64,000 nucleotides of DNA from NCBI GenBank assembly GCA_016710885.1, contig JADJUC010000008.1:1-64000 (forward strand), written 5' to 3'. This DNA is from Candidatus Proximibacter danicus (GTDB taxonomy: Bacteria; Pseudomonadota; Gammaproteobacteria; Burkholderiales; Rhodocyclaceae). Position 1 is the first letter of the stretch, and every line of letters starts with the position of its first letter. The translations under genes were made by a program, and so were the position numbers. This document shows positions 12,361 through 23,828 of the stretch, one piece after another. The notes below the pieces were generated by a model that saw only the letters and a list, made by a program, of their open reading frames with translations, did not search any database and had not been told where the DNA came from.

Positions 12361-12747
12361 CTAAGCTTCCCGGTTCCTCATGAAATCGGCGGTATTGAAG
12401 AAAGACTCGAGCAAACGTTGTCGTAGTCCTGCCTCAACGCCCGTTTGCTCCATGGCCGAGGTCATGCAGGCCACCCACTGGTCGCGTTCCGAAGTGCCGA
12501 TGGCAAAAGGCATGTGGCGGCCCCGCAAGCGCGGATGTCCGAACTTCTCGACGAACAGATCCGGCCCACCAAGCCACCCAGAGAGAAACATGAACAGCTT
12601 GTCGCGCGATTCCTGCAGGTCTTGAGGATGCATCGCGCGAATGCCGGAAAACTGCGGCACCGTGGCCATCAGTTCGTAGAAGCGATCGGTCAGGCAGGCC
12701 ACGGCGGCCTCGCCCCCAAGCATTTGATAAGGCGTCGTTTCGGTCAT
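12361..12747 (-). CDS. Group 2 truncated haemoglobin
   Basis: 128-residue haem protein of the trHbO type, implicated in oxygen or nitric oxide chemistry. The proximal histidine lies in KFGHPRLRGRHMPF, the signature of this group, and the helix preceding it has the expected FLSGWLGG. Same strand as the YgiQ-type gene upstream (20-base gap) and typA downstream, so it may share a transcript with either. Confidence 0.92.
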   Translation of the reverse strand: MTETTPYQMLGGEAAVACLTDRFYELMATVPQFSGIRAMHPQDLQESRDKLFMFLSGWLGGPDLFVEKFGHPRLRGRHMPFAIGTSERDQWVACMTSAMEQTGVEAGLRQRLLESFFNTADFMRNREA

Positions 12748-12767
12748 CGCAGGATTTTGAAAAACTA

Positions 12768-15113
<2,346 letters not shown>

Positions 15114-15282
15114 CGAGGGGGATTCTGGAAGGGGGCAGATTGAGAAAGTCAGGATTGTATCCGACAGGGGGGCGTCAAAATAATTCCCTCCCCTCTCAAA
15201 AACCACCGGCAAGCGGGCAACGTCACCGAATCAGCAGTCACCAAGAACCAAAAGGGCCGCGCCGCAGATTCGCTACCGGGAC

Positions 15283-15987
15283 TCAGGTATCGCTACGGAC
15301 CCGCTCAAGCCGGTACCCATGGCCATAGACCGTCGTCAATTGCCACCCATGCGTCGGCTCCAACGCCAGTTTGCGGCGAATGCGGCTGACATGGGTATCA
15401 ACGGTCCGCGTATCGACCTCGCCGCCCAATTCCCAGACTTTTTCGAGCAGTGTCTGACGGTTGAACAAGGTGCCGAGGTTGCGTAACAAGAGCAGCGCCA
15501 GATCGAATTCCTTGGCTGTCAATGCGACTGACTGCCCATCGACCACGGCACTCCGGGCAGGCGGGTCGAGGACGATGTTTTCAACTGTAAGTCGCCCAGC
15601 GGAAATCCGGCCCGCGTCGGCCATTGCGCGCCTGCGCATCAGCGCTTCAATGCGTGCAGCCAGTTCAACGTAGCGAATCGGTTTGCAGACATAGTCGTCG
15701 GCCCCGAGTCGAAGCATGGCGGCCACGTCGCTTTCGGCAACGCGGGCGGTGACAAAAATGACCGGCAGCGCCCAGCCGAATGTTTCCCTGACCCACGCCA
15801 GCAGTTCGTCACCGGAGCCATCAGGCAGTATCCAGTCCATCAGCAACAGATCACAGCGACTGGCGGCCAGACCGTCGCGGAAGGAGTGTGCGGTTGGAAA
15901 AATAACCCCCTCATGGCCAAGTTCTTCGACCATGGCCTTGAGCAGGAGCGCCTGACTACGGGAATCTTCGAGAATCGCAAATCGCAT
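15283..15987 (-). CDS. OmpR-family response regulator
   Basis: Receiver domain (acidic pair E7/D8 in LEDS, phosphoacceptor Asp in LLLMDWILPDG, Lys in CKPI) followed by a winged-helix DNA-binding domain (ALTAKEFDLALLLLRN ... VDTHVSRIRRKL). 234 residues. No cognate histidine kinase is adjacent. The neighbour upstream on the same strand (88 bases away) is a receiver-GGDEF protein, so a common signalling context is plausible but not shown. Confidence 0.93.
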   Translation of the reverse strand: MRFAILEDSRSQALLLKAMVEELGHEGVIFPTAHSFRDGLAASRCDLLLMDWILPDGSGDELLAWVRETFGWALPVIFVTARVAESDVAAMLRLGADDYVCKPIRYVELAARIEALMRRRAMADAGRISAGRLTVENIVLDPPARSAVVDGQSVALTAKEFDLALLLLRNLGTLFNRQTLLEKVWELGGEVDTRTVDTHVSRIRRKLALEPTHGWQLTTVYGHGYRLERVRSDT

Positions 15988-16075
15988 GACGGGAATTATG
16001 ACACGGCAAAAACCGGAGAACCCCTGCCGGCATCAAATGCGTGAGGATCGAAGGGAAGAAAATACGCAGCGGAAA

Positions 16076-17689
16076 TCAGTCGCTACAGGCTTTTACGATC
16101 TGATTCCGGCCCCTGCGTTTAGCCTCAAGCAGGGCATTGTCCGCCGCTTCAGTGATTTCTTGTGCCGACGGATAATTCTGCAAACAGGCCATGCCGGCAC
16201 TGAAAGTGGCATAGAGCGTGCCACCGTTATGCGCGTGCGGCAGCTCGGCAAAATCGCGACGGATTCGCTCGATCACGGCATAAGCAGTGTCAGGGTGGGC
16301 GTCCGGCAAGGCCAGAATGAATTCCTCGCCGCCATAGCGACCGATCAGGTCGGTGGCACGCAAGCGACCTTTGAGTAGCCATGCCAGGTTACGGATGACC
16401 TGATCGCCAACAGGATGGCCGAAGGTATCGTTAACCGCCTTGAAATGGTCGATATCGAGCATTGCCACACATAGATTGCCGTGCGCCGGCAAATGATCGG
16501 CCATGGCTTTCAGCCGCGCCTTCGACGCGGTGTGATTGAGCAGACCGGTCAAGCCATCGGTTCGTGTCGAGCGCAGCGCCTCACGATAGCGCTCGATCTT
16601 GGTGCGCACGACAGCGGCCAGCACTACGGGGTTGATTGGTTTTGTCAGAAACTGGTCGCCACCGAGGCGCAAAGCCTCGACCTGCATGCCGATATCGGAT
16701 TCACTCGACAGATAAACGATCGGCAAAGACTGATAGCCGGCCACTTGCCGCAGAACCCGGGTGGCCTCCACACCGTTGAAGCGCGGCATGTACATGTCCA
16801 TGAGGATCAGGTCGGGCCGGTAATCAGCCAGCACATCCAGCAAGATGCTGGGATCAGGCACGACCTGGCTGTCGATGTTGTGCTCGGTGAGGGTACGCCG
16901 GATCATGGCCGCCGCAACCCGCGAATCCTCGACAACCAGCACCCGGTACTTTTCGAGCTCGCGCGTCTGCACCAGATCGAGAATCCGCGTCAGCACCGAA
17001 GACGCCGCCTCCTCGTGGGTCACCGCCACGTCGATGCCGGCGCGAATCAGGGAAACCACGGGCTCCATTGCCCGCTCGGCACCGAGATAAAAGATTTGCG
17101 CTGTCGATACGGCGGCGCGAATGGCCGCGATGCGCACAAGTTGTGCTTCCTTGGCTGGCGCACTTTCCGACGAGAACAATACTGCCAGCGGCTGCTCGCC
17201 TTGCGGCAGCGGGTCAAGCCAGCCCAGCATGTGCGGACGAAAACCAAAGTGAAGTAGCTGTTCGGCAAGCCCTTCCGCCATCTTGCTCCGACCGGCAGGC
17301 GCCACCAGCCAGACAGCACGGGGACGAACCCATTCCGGATCAGGAACCGAAGACGGCATCTCCTCAACCCGACGCTCTCCCACAGGCTGCTGGGCAGAAA
17401 CAATCGCGCTGCCAAGCGCTTTTACCTGTCGATCGAGGGCAGCAATATCGACTTCAGCAAGCGGGTGCGAGCCTTGGGCACCAAAGCGCGCGAGGGCTGC
17501 GTTTTCCAGCCCCTCGGCAATACGCAGAAGGCCTGGCAGCCGTAAACGCCCAAGTTGCTCGGAAAGACTGTTGAGCGCTACAGAGAACTCGACAAACTGC
17601 TCGAAACCACCTTCACGAACATAATCTTGCCAGCGCTCATTGAGCGCAGAAAGGCGCTCATCGAGGCGACGTACCGTTGTTTCAGCCAT
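16076..17689 (-). CDS. Response regulator with diguanylate cyclase (REC-GGDEF)
   Basis: From ATG 17689 (MAETTVRR) the protein has 537 residues. Order: a helical N-terminal part of about 110 residues; a degenerate receiver-like region (about 125-240) lacking the phospho-Asp; a full receiver (VVEDS, LILMDMYMP, TKPIN) near 250-370; and a GGDEF domain with the active motif GGEEF and an upstream RATD that fits the c-di-GMP inhibitory I-site (RxxD five residues before). It should make c-di-GMP and be product-inhibited. A GTG-like or ATG start up to 17725 is also possible. Confidence 0.9.
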   Translation of the reverse strand: MAETTVRRLDERLSALNERWQDYVREGGFEQFVEFSVALNSLSEQLGRLRLPGLLRIAEGLENAALARFGAQGSHPLAEVDIAALDRQVKALGSAIVSAQQPVGERRVEEMPSSVPDPEWVRPRAVWLVAPAGRSKMAEGLAEQLLHFGFRPHMLGWLDPLPQGEQPLAVLFSSESAPAKEAQLVRIAAIRAAVSTAQIFYLGAERAMEPVVSLIRAGIDVAVTHEEAASSVLTRILDLVQTRELEKYRVLVVEDSRVAAAMIRRTLTEHNIDSQVVPDPSILLDVLADYRPDLILMDMYMPRFNGVEATRVLRQVAGYQSLPIVYLSSESDIGMQVEALRLGGDQFLTKPINPVVLAAVVRTKIERYREALRSTRTDGLTGLLNHTASKARLKAMADHLPAHGNLCVAMLDIDHFKAVNDTFGHPVGDQVIRNLAWLLKGRLRATDLIGRYGGEEFILALPDAHPDTAYAVIERIRRDFAELPHAHNGGTLYATFSAGMACLQNYPSAQEITEAADNALLEAKRRGRNQIVKACSD

Positions 17690-17799
17690 GGTTATGCCAG
17701 AAGTGCTAATCGACACATTATGCAACAGTCAACGAAGAATCCAAAAATGGCACCGGGACAGGGCGTGCCGCTGCGAACTCACCAGCGGCAGCCACAATC

Positions 17800-20301
17800 T
17801 CAGGTGCCAGCGCGCAAAACCTGCAGCGGTGAGCTGCCGAGCAAGCGACGCGCCGCCAACCACCCCGCCAGCGTCACCATCGCCGCACCGCCAAGAATCG
17901 CAACCGGGAACGGCCAGAGACTGATCGCCACTTCGAACTGGAAGGCCTTGCTTGCCAGCACCTGCCCTATTACCACCGCGCCGAGCGCGGCAATCGCACC
18001 GGCCAGCCCACCAACCAGCGCAAACTCGGCCAGCAGCGCCCGCCGCAGTTGCTCACGCCGGGCCCCCAGCGAACGCATCACCGCAAGTTCGTAACGACGC
18101 TCCTCAAAAGCCGATCCTAGCGCCGCGTAGAGGACCATCACGCCGGCGGCCAGCGTAAACAGAAAGATGAATTGCACCGCCTGGGCGACCTGATCGATCA
18201 CCGATTGCAACTGGCGAACGATGGCCGCGACGTCGATCACCGTAAGATTCGGAAATTCCCGCACCAGGCTGTTGATCAGCTCCCCCTTGCCTGCCGGCAG
18301 ATGGAAACTGGTGATGAAGCTGGTTGGATAGGGTTGCAGCACGGCCGGCGGCGTCAACACGAAGAAATTGACGCGCATCGAATCCCAGTCCAGCTTGCGC
18401 AAGCCGACAACCTCAACGGCCACCGGCTCGCCGGCGATCATGAACTCCATGGAGTCGCCAACTTTGATGCCCAGGGTTTTGGCCAGACCGTCCTCGACCG
18501 AGGCGACACCCCGGCGCATCTCGTCCGGATTGAACCAGCGTCCTTTGACCACCGTATTTCCATACGGCAAGTCTGCTCGCATCGACAGGTTGAATTCGCG
18601 CTCGATGAGCCGCTTGGCGCGATCGTCCTCGTAGTCGGCAATCCCCACCTCGCGCCCGTTGAGCCGCGCCAATCGCCCGCGCACCATCGGCGAAATCTCG
18701 GCATCGATACCGGCAGCGACCAAGTGTTTTTTTATTGCCGAGACCTGATCGGGCTGGATATTCACGACAAAACGATTGGGCGCATCCGGCGGCATTGCCC
18801 GTCGCCAGGCCTCCATCAGGTCGCCACGGGTAGCCGTCAGCAACAGCAGCGCCATCAGGCCAAGGGCCAGCGCCACGATCTGCACGACGCTGCTGAGTGC
18901 GTGGCGCTCGAGATTGGCCAGCCCATAGCGCCAGCCGAACCCCCCTGCGGCATGCACTCCACCCCGCAAACGTGCTGCCAGCCGGATGGCCAGCCGCGCG
19001 ACCACGGCAAAGAACAGCAAGGCCACGACAAAGCCACCGACCACCCAGGCACCAAGCACGACATCGCCGGCAACCCAGAACATCGCGCCGGTCAGCGCCG
19101 CCAGCCCGAGGCCGTAGCCACCCAGCAAAGCCCCGCCTGGCGGACCGAACTCTCGGCGCAAGACCCGCATCGTCGGCACCCGGCGCAGTTGCAGCAAGGG
19201 TGGAACGGCAAAGCCGAAAAGCAGCAACAGCCCGACCGCCGCCGCCTGCCCGGCAGGCAGCCATGAGGGCGAAGGCAGAACTGTAGCCAGCAATTCCGCC
19301 AGCCAGACATAGAGCGCAAAGTGGGCGACAAAACCGATGGCGCAACCGAGTACCGAGGCGATCAGCCCGAGCAAGGCAAACTGACCGAGATAGACACGCA
19401 GCAGGAAAGGCTGCGTCGCCCCCAGGCAGCGCATGATGGCGCACGGGTCGAGGTGGCGCTGGCTGTAGCGTCGCGCGGCCAGCGCAACGGCGACGGCCGC
19501 CAGAACCACGGTCAGCAGGGCCGACAGCCCGAGAAAGCGCTGTGCCCGCTCAAGCGCCGTGCGAATCTCCGGGCGGGCATTGCGTGCATCTTCGATGCGC
19601 TCGCCCCGGGCCAGTCTCGGCTCCAGCCAGCGCTGGAAATCGGCAACCGAACTCCCTTCGCCGGCCAGCAGCAGGCGGTAGGCGACGCGGCTGCCAACCT
19701 GTACCAGCCCGGTTGCGTCGAGATCGGCGAGGTTCATCAGAAGCCGAGGGGCAACGCCAAAGAAATTGACGCCACGGTCGGGTTCCAGGGTCAGCACCCC
19801 GGTCATTGTCAAGCGCGAGCGCCCAACAGCAAGGCTATCGCCGGAATTGAGCGTCAGCGCTGTCGCCAGGCGCTCATCGCCCCATATCTCGCCAACTCCC
19901 GGAATCCCTGCCACTGCCGCGTCGGGCACATTCGGCGCTGGCGCCAGACGCAGGCTGCCGCGCAGCGGATAACCTGCACTGACGGCCTTAACATCGACCA
20001 GTTGGGCGCGGCCTTCGAACTGCACCATGCTCGGGAAAGAACGGGTTTCTGCGACACGCAGGCCGCGACGCGTGGCCTCGTCGATCACCGCCGTCGGCCA
20101 CGCATGGTCGGAGGTCAGCAGCAAATCAGCGCCGAGCAGTTGATGCGCCTCGCGTTCCAGCGCCTGATGCACTCGATCGGCAAAAAAACCGACCGCCGAC
20201 AGGGCCGCCACGGCAATGACCATGGCGGCAGCAAGCAGCCGAAGTTCACCCGCACGGGAATCCCGCTTGAGCAAACGAAACGCTATCGTTAGTTCTTTCA
20301 A
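17800..20301 (-). CDS. ABC transporter permease, FtsX/LolE-like (YbbP type)
   Basis: About 833 residues with ten or so predicted membrane helices: one near the N-terminus, a block of several in the middle and the final three at the C-terminus, with large periplasmic loops. This is the layout of YbbP-type FtsX-domain permeases that pair with a YbbA-like ATPase. No ATPase is adjacent; lolD lies 19 kb away. The start is uncertain: TTG at 20301, one base after the radA stop, gives KELTIAFRLLKRDSRAGELRLL as the family-like N-terminus. The frame is open to 20391 but that part overlaps radA. Confidence 0.82.
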   Translation of the reverse strand: MKELTIAFRLLKRDSRAGELRLLAAAMVIAVAALSAVGFFADRVHQALEREAHQLLGADLLLTSDHAWPTAVIDEATRRGLRVAETRSFPSMVQFEGRAQLVDVKAVSAGYPLRGSLRLAPAPNVPDAAVAGIPGVGEIWGDERLATALTLNSGDSLAVGRSRLTMTGVLTLEPDRGVNFFGVAPRLLMNLADLDATGLVQVGSRVAYRLLLAGEGSSVADFQRWLEPRLARGERIEDARNARPEIRTALERAQRFLGLSALLTVVLAAVAVALAARRYSQRHLDPCAIMRCLGATQPFLLRVYLGQFALLGLIASVLGCAIGFVAHFALYVWLAELLATVLPSPSWLPAGQAAAVGLLLLFGFAVPPLLQLRRVPTMRVLRREFGPPGGALLGGYGLGLAALTGAMFWVAGDVVLGAWVVGGFVVALLFFAVVARLAIRLAARLRGGVHAAGGFGWRYGLANLERHALSSVVQIVALALGLMALLLLTATRGDLMEAWRRAMPPDAPNRFVVNIQPDQVSAIKKHLVAAGIDAEISPMVRGRLARLNGREVGIADYEDDRAKRLIEREFNLSMRADLPYGNTVVKGRWFNPDEMRRGVASVEDGLAKTLGIKVGDSMEFMIAGEPVAVEVVGLRKLDWDSMRVNFFVLTPPAVLQPYPTSFITSFHLPAGKGELINSLVREFPNLTVIDVAAIVRQLQSVIDQVAQAVQFIFLFTLAAGVMVLYAALGSAFEERRYELAVMRSLGARREQLRRALLAEFALVGGLAGAIAALGAVVIGQVLASKAFQFEVAISLWPFPVAILGGAAMVTLAGWLAARRLLGSSPLQVLRAGT

Positions 20302-20302
20302 T

Positions 20303-21665
20303 TCAATCCATTGAGCGCAATTTCTCAACCGCTTCCTCAACACGAGAAACGGCGATGACCTGCATGCCGGGAACTGCCTGACGCGGCGCATTGGCCGCCG
20401 GGATCAGCGCCCGGGTAAATCCAAGCTTCGCGGCCTCCTTCAAGCGCTCCTGGCCGCGTGGCGCCGGCCGGATTTCGCCGGCCAATCCGACCTCACCGAA
20501 ACACTATAATTTTCTCCGGCAATGCTTTGTTTTTCAATGAAGATATGATCGCCATCAACACCGCCAAATCGGCTGCCGGCTCGGCGATCTTGACACCGCC
20601 GACCGCGTTGACGAAGACATCCTGATCAAAGCAGACGATCCCCGCATGGCGGTGCAGCACGGCCAGCAACATCGCCAGACGCTGCGCTTCGAGCCCGACG
20701 GTCAGCCGCCGCGGATTGCCGTGCGACTGATCGACCAATGCCTGAATCTCCACCAGCAGCGGCCGTGTTCCCTCCTGCGTCACCATCACGCAGGAGCCGG
20801 CGACCGCCTGCCCATGCTGAGACAGGAAAAGTGCCGAAGGGTTGCTAACGCCTTTCAGCCCCCGATCGGTCATGGCGAAAACGCCCAGTTCGTTCACCGC
20901 GCCATAGCGGTTCTTGAAAGCACGCACCAGACGGAAGCTGGAATGCGTGTCGCCCTCGAAATAGAGCACCGTGTCGACGATGTGTTCGAGCACGCGCGGC
21001 CCGGCCAGCGCCCCTTCCTTGGTGACGTGGCCGACCAGCACGACGGTAATGCCGACCGTTTTGGCCAGCCGCGTCAGCTGTGCGGCACATTCCCGCACCT
21101 GTGCGACCGAGCCGGGGGCCGAGCTCAACTGGTCCGACCACAGCGTCTGGATCGAGTCGATGACGGCCACCAGCGGCTTCTCCGCCTGCAGCGTGGAGAG
21201 AATCTTTTCCAGGTTGATCTCGGCCAGCAACTGCAGCTTGCGGGTGTCCAGCGACAAGCGCCTCGCCCGCAGCGCCACCTGCTCGCCCGACTCTTCGCCG
21301 CTCACGTAAAGCACAGAATGTTCGTCGGAAAGCCCAGCCAAGGCCTGCAGCAACAAGGTGCTCTTGCCAATGCCGGGGTCGCCGCCGATCAGTACGACCC
21401 CACCGGCAACCAGGCCGCCGCCCAGGGCGCGGTCGAACTCGGGGATGCCAGTAGCGATGCGTTCATGTTCCCGTGCCGGGATCTCCGCCAGCGTCTGCAA
21501 GCGGGCCGGCGGTGCCAGGGACTGGAAACGGGCCGCAGGCGAGGCTTTTTCCTCGACGGTTTCGACCAGGGTATTCCAGAGATTGCAGCCGGGGCATTGC
21601 CCCTGCCACTTCGCGGCGGTTGCGCCGCATTCGGTGCAGCTATAGAAGGTTTTTTGCTTGCTCAT
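20303..21665 (-). pseudogene. radA: DNA repair protein RadA, interrupted by an apparent 1-base frameshift
   Basis: RecA-like ATPase that processes branched recombination intermediates. The N-terminal C4 zinc finger (CTECGATAAKWQGQCPGC), Walker A GGDPGIGKST and the KNRYG motif are intact. The frame from ATG 21665 stops at 20493 after KIIVFR. The next frame resumes at once with GEVGLAGEIRPAPRGQE and runs to 20303 (ends VEKLRSMD). One extra base at the TTTC around 20498-20501 explains everything; TTC would restore VFGEVG. Either a sequencing error or a recent mutation removing the LonC-like end. The full length would be about 453 residues. The downstream permease begins immediately after it. Confidence 0.93.
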
Positions 21666-21755
21666 CGTAGGGTGGAGGATACAACAGACTGCGTCGCCGC
21701 TTTCGCCGGTCCGTCCGTCACCCGGTTCGCCCATCAAGGGCTGGCGGGCTGACGA

Positions 21756-22826
21756 TCAGGCAACCTCGACCGGAACCCGCCGTGCCAGCGCGCAGAACAG
21801 CTCATAGCTGATGGTGCCGGCAGCCGCCGCCACTTCGTCGGCCGGCAGCCCTTCGCCCCACAAGGTGACCGGGCTACCGACGCCGGCATCGCGAAAATCG
21901 GTGAGGTCTACCGCCAGCATGTCCATGGATACCCGCCCGAGCGTCCGGCTGCGGCGGCCACCGACCAGCACCGGCGTTCCGGTTGGCGCATGCCGCGGAT
22001 AGCCGTCGGCATAGCCGCAAGCCACCACACCGACGCGGGTTTCGCGTTCGGCGACGAACAGGCCGCCATAACCGATCCGCTCGCCGGCAGCGAGGGTCTG
22101 TACGGCGATGATCTCGCTGGCAAGCGTCATCACCGGCCGCAAGCCGAGCGACTCGGCGCTCTGCTCGGCAAACGGGCTGCCGCCGTAGAGCATGATGCCG
22201 GGGCGAACCCAGTCACGTGCTACCTTCGGGTAGCGCAGGATGGCGGCCGAATTGGCCAACGACACCGGCCCGCGCCATTCTCCGGCCATGGCCGCAAAAG
22301 TCTGCAATTGCCAGTCGATGCCGCGGGCGCTGTCGGCTTCTGCAAAGTGCGTCATCAGCGTGATCTCGCCAACGGCCTGCGATTTCGCCAGCTCGTCGCG
22401 CAGAGCGCCAAGTGCCGCTGGCGGAAATCCAAGACGGTTCATGCCGGTGTTGAGCTTCACATAGACGGGGACGCGCACCGGCAGCCCCACCTGACGCAGG
22501 ATCTGCAACTGTTCGAGGCGATGCACGACGACCGAGAGGCGGTGGTCGGCAACCAGTTCCAGATCTTCCGGCGAAAAGAAGCCTTCGAGCAGCAGGATGG
22601 GCTGGCGTAAGCCGGCTTGGCGCAGCGCCACTGACGCCTCACGATCAAGCAGTGCGAAACCATCGGCCGCATCGGCCAGGGCTTCGGCCGCGTGCATCAG
22701 GCCATGGCCGTAGGCATTAGCCTTGACCACTGCCCAGGCGCGCGCGCCAGGTGCCCGGGTTTTGGCCAGGAGATAGTTGTGCAGAAGTGCGGCCCGGTCG
22801 ATACGGGCACGAATCGGACGCGGCAT
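21756..22826 (-). CDS. alr: Alanine racemase
   Basis: PLP enzyme that makes D-alanine for peptidoglycan. 356 residues from ATG 22826 (MPRPIRARIDRAALLHN). The PLP lysine is in VVKANAYGHG near residue 34 and the catalytic tyrosine lies in the C-terminal barrel segment ERIGYGGLF. The start overlaps the LysR gene's proper stop as TGATG. As the sequence stands, the LysR frame runs without a stop into alr, but the resumed LysR tail shows that this is a frameshift effect, not a real fusion. The order lplT / alr / radA is familiar from betaproteobacteria. Confidence 0.95.
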   Translation of the reverse strand: MPRPIRARIDRAALLHNYLLAKTRAPGARAWAVVKANAYGHGLMHAAEALADAADGFALLDREASVALRQAGLRQPILLLEGFFSPEDLELVADHRLSVVVHRLEQLQILRQVGLPVRVPVYVKLNTGMNRLGFPPAALGALRDELAKSQAVGEITLMTHFAEADSARGIDWQLQTFAAMAGEWRGPVSLANSAAILRYPKVARDWVRPGIMLYGGSPFAEQSAESLGLRPVMTLASEIIAVQTLAAGERIGYGGLFVAERETRVGVVACGYADGYPRHAPTGTPVLVGGRRSRTLGRVSMDMLAVDLTDFRDAGVGSPVTLWGEGLPADEVAAAAGTISYELFCALARRVPVEVA

Positions 22827-23729
22827 CAGGCGGCGAGCTCCCGCAGGCGTCGTTTGGCGAACTCCATGAAGGTACTGACCACGCGCGAGCGGAATTTCTC
22901 CTTCGGGCTGAGCACCGAGAGGCGACGCACCAAGCCGGGGCTCGAGAGGAATGGCAATGAGGCTGCCCAGTTGCAACTCTTTACCAACACTGGCCCGCGA
23001 AACGATGGCGAAACCCAGCCCGGTGCCGACAACGCCCTTCAAGGCTTCGGGGCTGCCAAGTTCCATCAAAGTTTTCAAGCGCTCGGGCGAAACCCCGGCT
23101 TCACGGAAGTAATTGTCGGTGACCTCACGCGTCCCCGAACCTGGCTCGCGCGAAACGAACTCATAGTCGAGCAACACCTTCGGTGTTACCGATTGGAGGC
23201 TGTTGAGCGGGTAATCGGGGGTACAGATCACCTGCAGTTCGTCGTCGCAACAGACTTCGGAAAGGAGATTGGGGTTTTTCGTCTGCAGTTCGACCAGACC
23301 TACATCGAGCGTGTGTTCGGCAATGCGATTCTCGATGGTCTCGGAATTGGCCACCGTCAGCCGGGCCCGCACCTGCGGGTAGAGGGAATTGAACTCGCCG
23401 AGAATGCGCGGCAGCATGAATTCGGCAATCGTCGTGCTGGCGCCGACCAGCAGCGGGCCGCGCATCTGGCCGGTCATTTCACTCAGGCGCGTTTCCATTT
23501 CGCTGGAAAGCCCGAGGATTTTTTCGGCATATTCAAAGACGATGTCGCCCGCCGGCGTCAGCGAGATGCGACCATGCCCGCGCTCAAAAAGGCGGGTGTT
23601 GAATTGCTCTTCCAGTTGCTTGATCTGGAAGGTCACGGCCGGCTGGGTCATGAACAGAGCCTCGGCGGCCTTGGTAAAACTCAAATGCCGGGCAACAGCA
23701 TGAAACACCTGCAAACGACGGTCAGCCAT
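22826..23729 (-). pseudogene. LysR-family regulator with an apparent 1-base frameshift near its end
   Basis: N-terminal winged helix (HLSFTKAAEALFMTQPAVTFQIKQLE) followed by the periplasmic-binding-like effector domain, as in CbbR/CysB-like members. After IAIPLEP (about 22940) the frame departs from the family; the neighbouring frame supplies the genuine tail LVRRLSVLSPKEKF ... RRLRELAA and stops at 22826-22828. One extra C in the run CCCC accounts for the shift. Restored length is about 300 residues. The ATG at 23729 is preferred over GTG 23741. It is transcribed divergently from lplT and coupled to alr; the effector is unknown. Confidence 0.85.
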
Positions 23730-23741
23730 AAGCTGAAACAC

Positions 23742-23828
23742 TCCGCTTATTCACTGGCTCTATTCAAACACATTTACGACTTTCGTGGTATAAACCGGCC
23801 ACTACAAGCATAGGCCACGACCGACGCG
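23742..23828. promoter_or_regulatory. Divergent lysR / lplT intergenic region
   Basis: 87 bases between divergent starts. A -10-like TATAAA is at 23789-23794 on the plus strand (for lplT). As usual for LysR proteins, self-regulation from here is likely, but no defined T-N11-A site could be assigned. Confidence 0.35.

Noticed and set aside
22826..23741. Novel LysR-alanine racemase fusion protein
   Set aside because: The proper LysR tail and stop are present in the next frame; see the frameshift finding.
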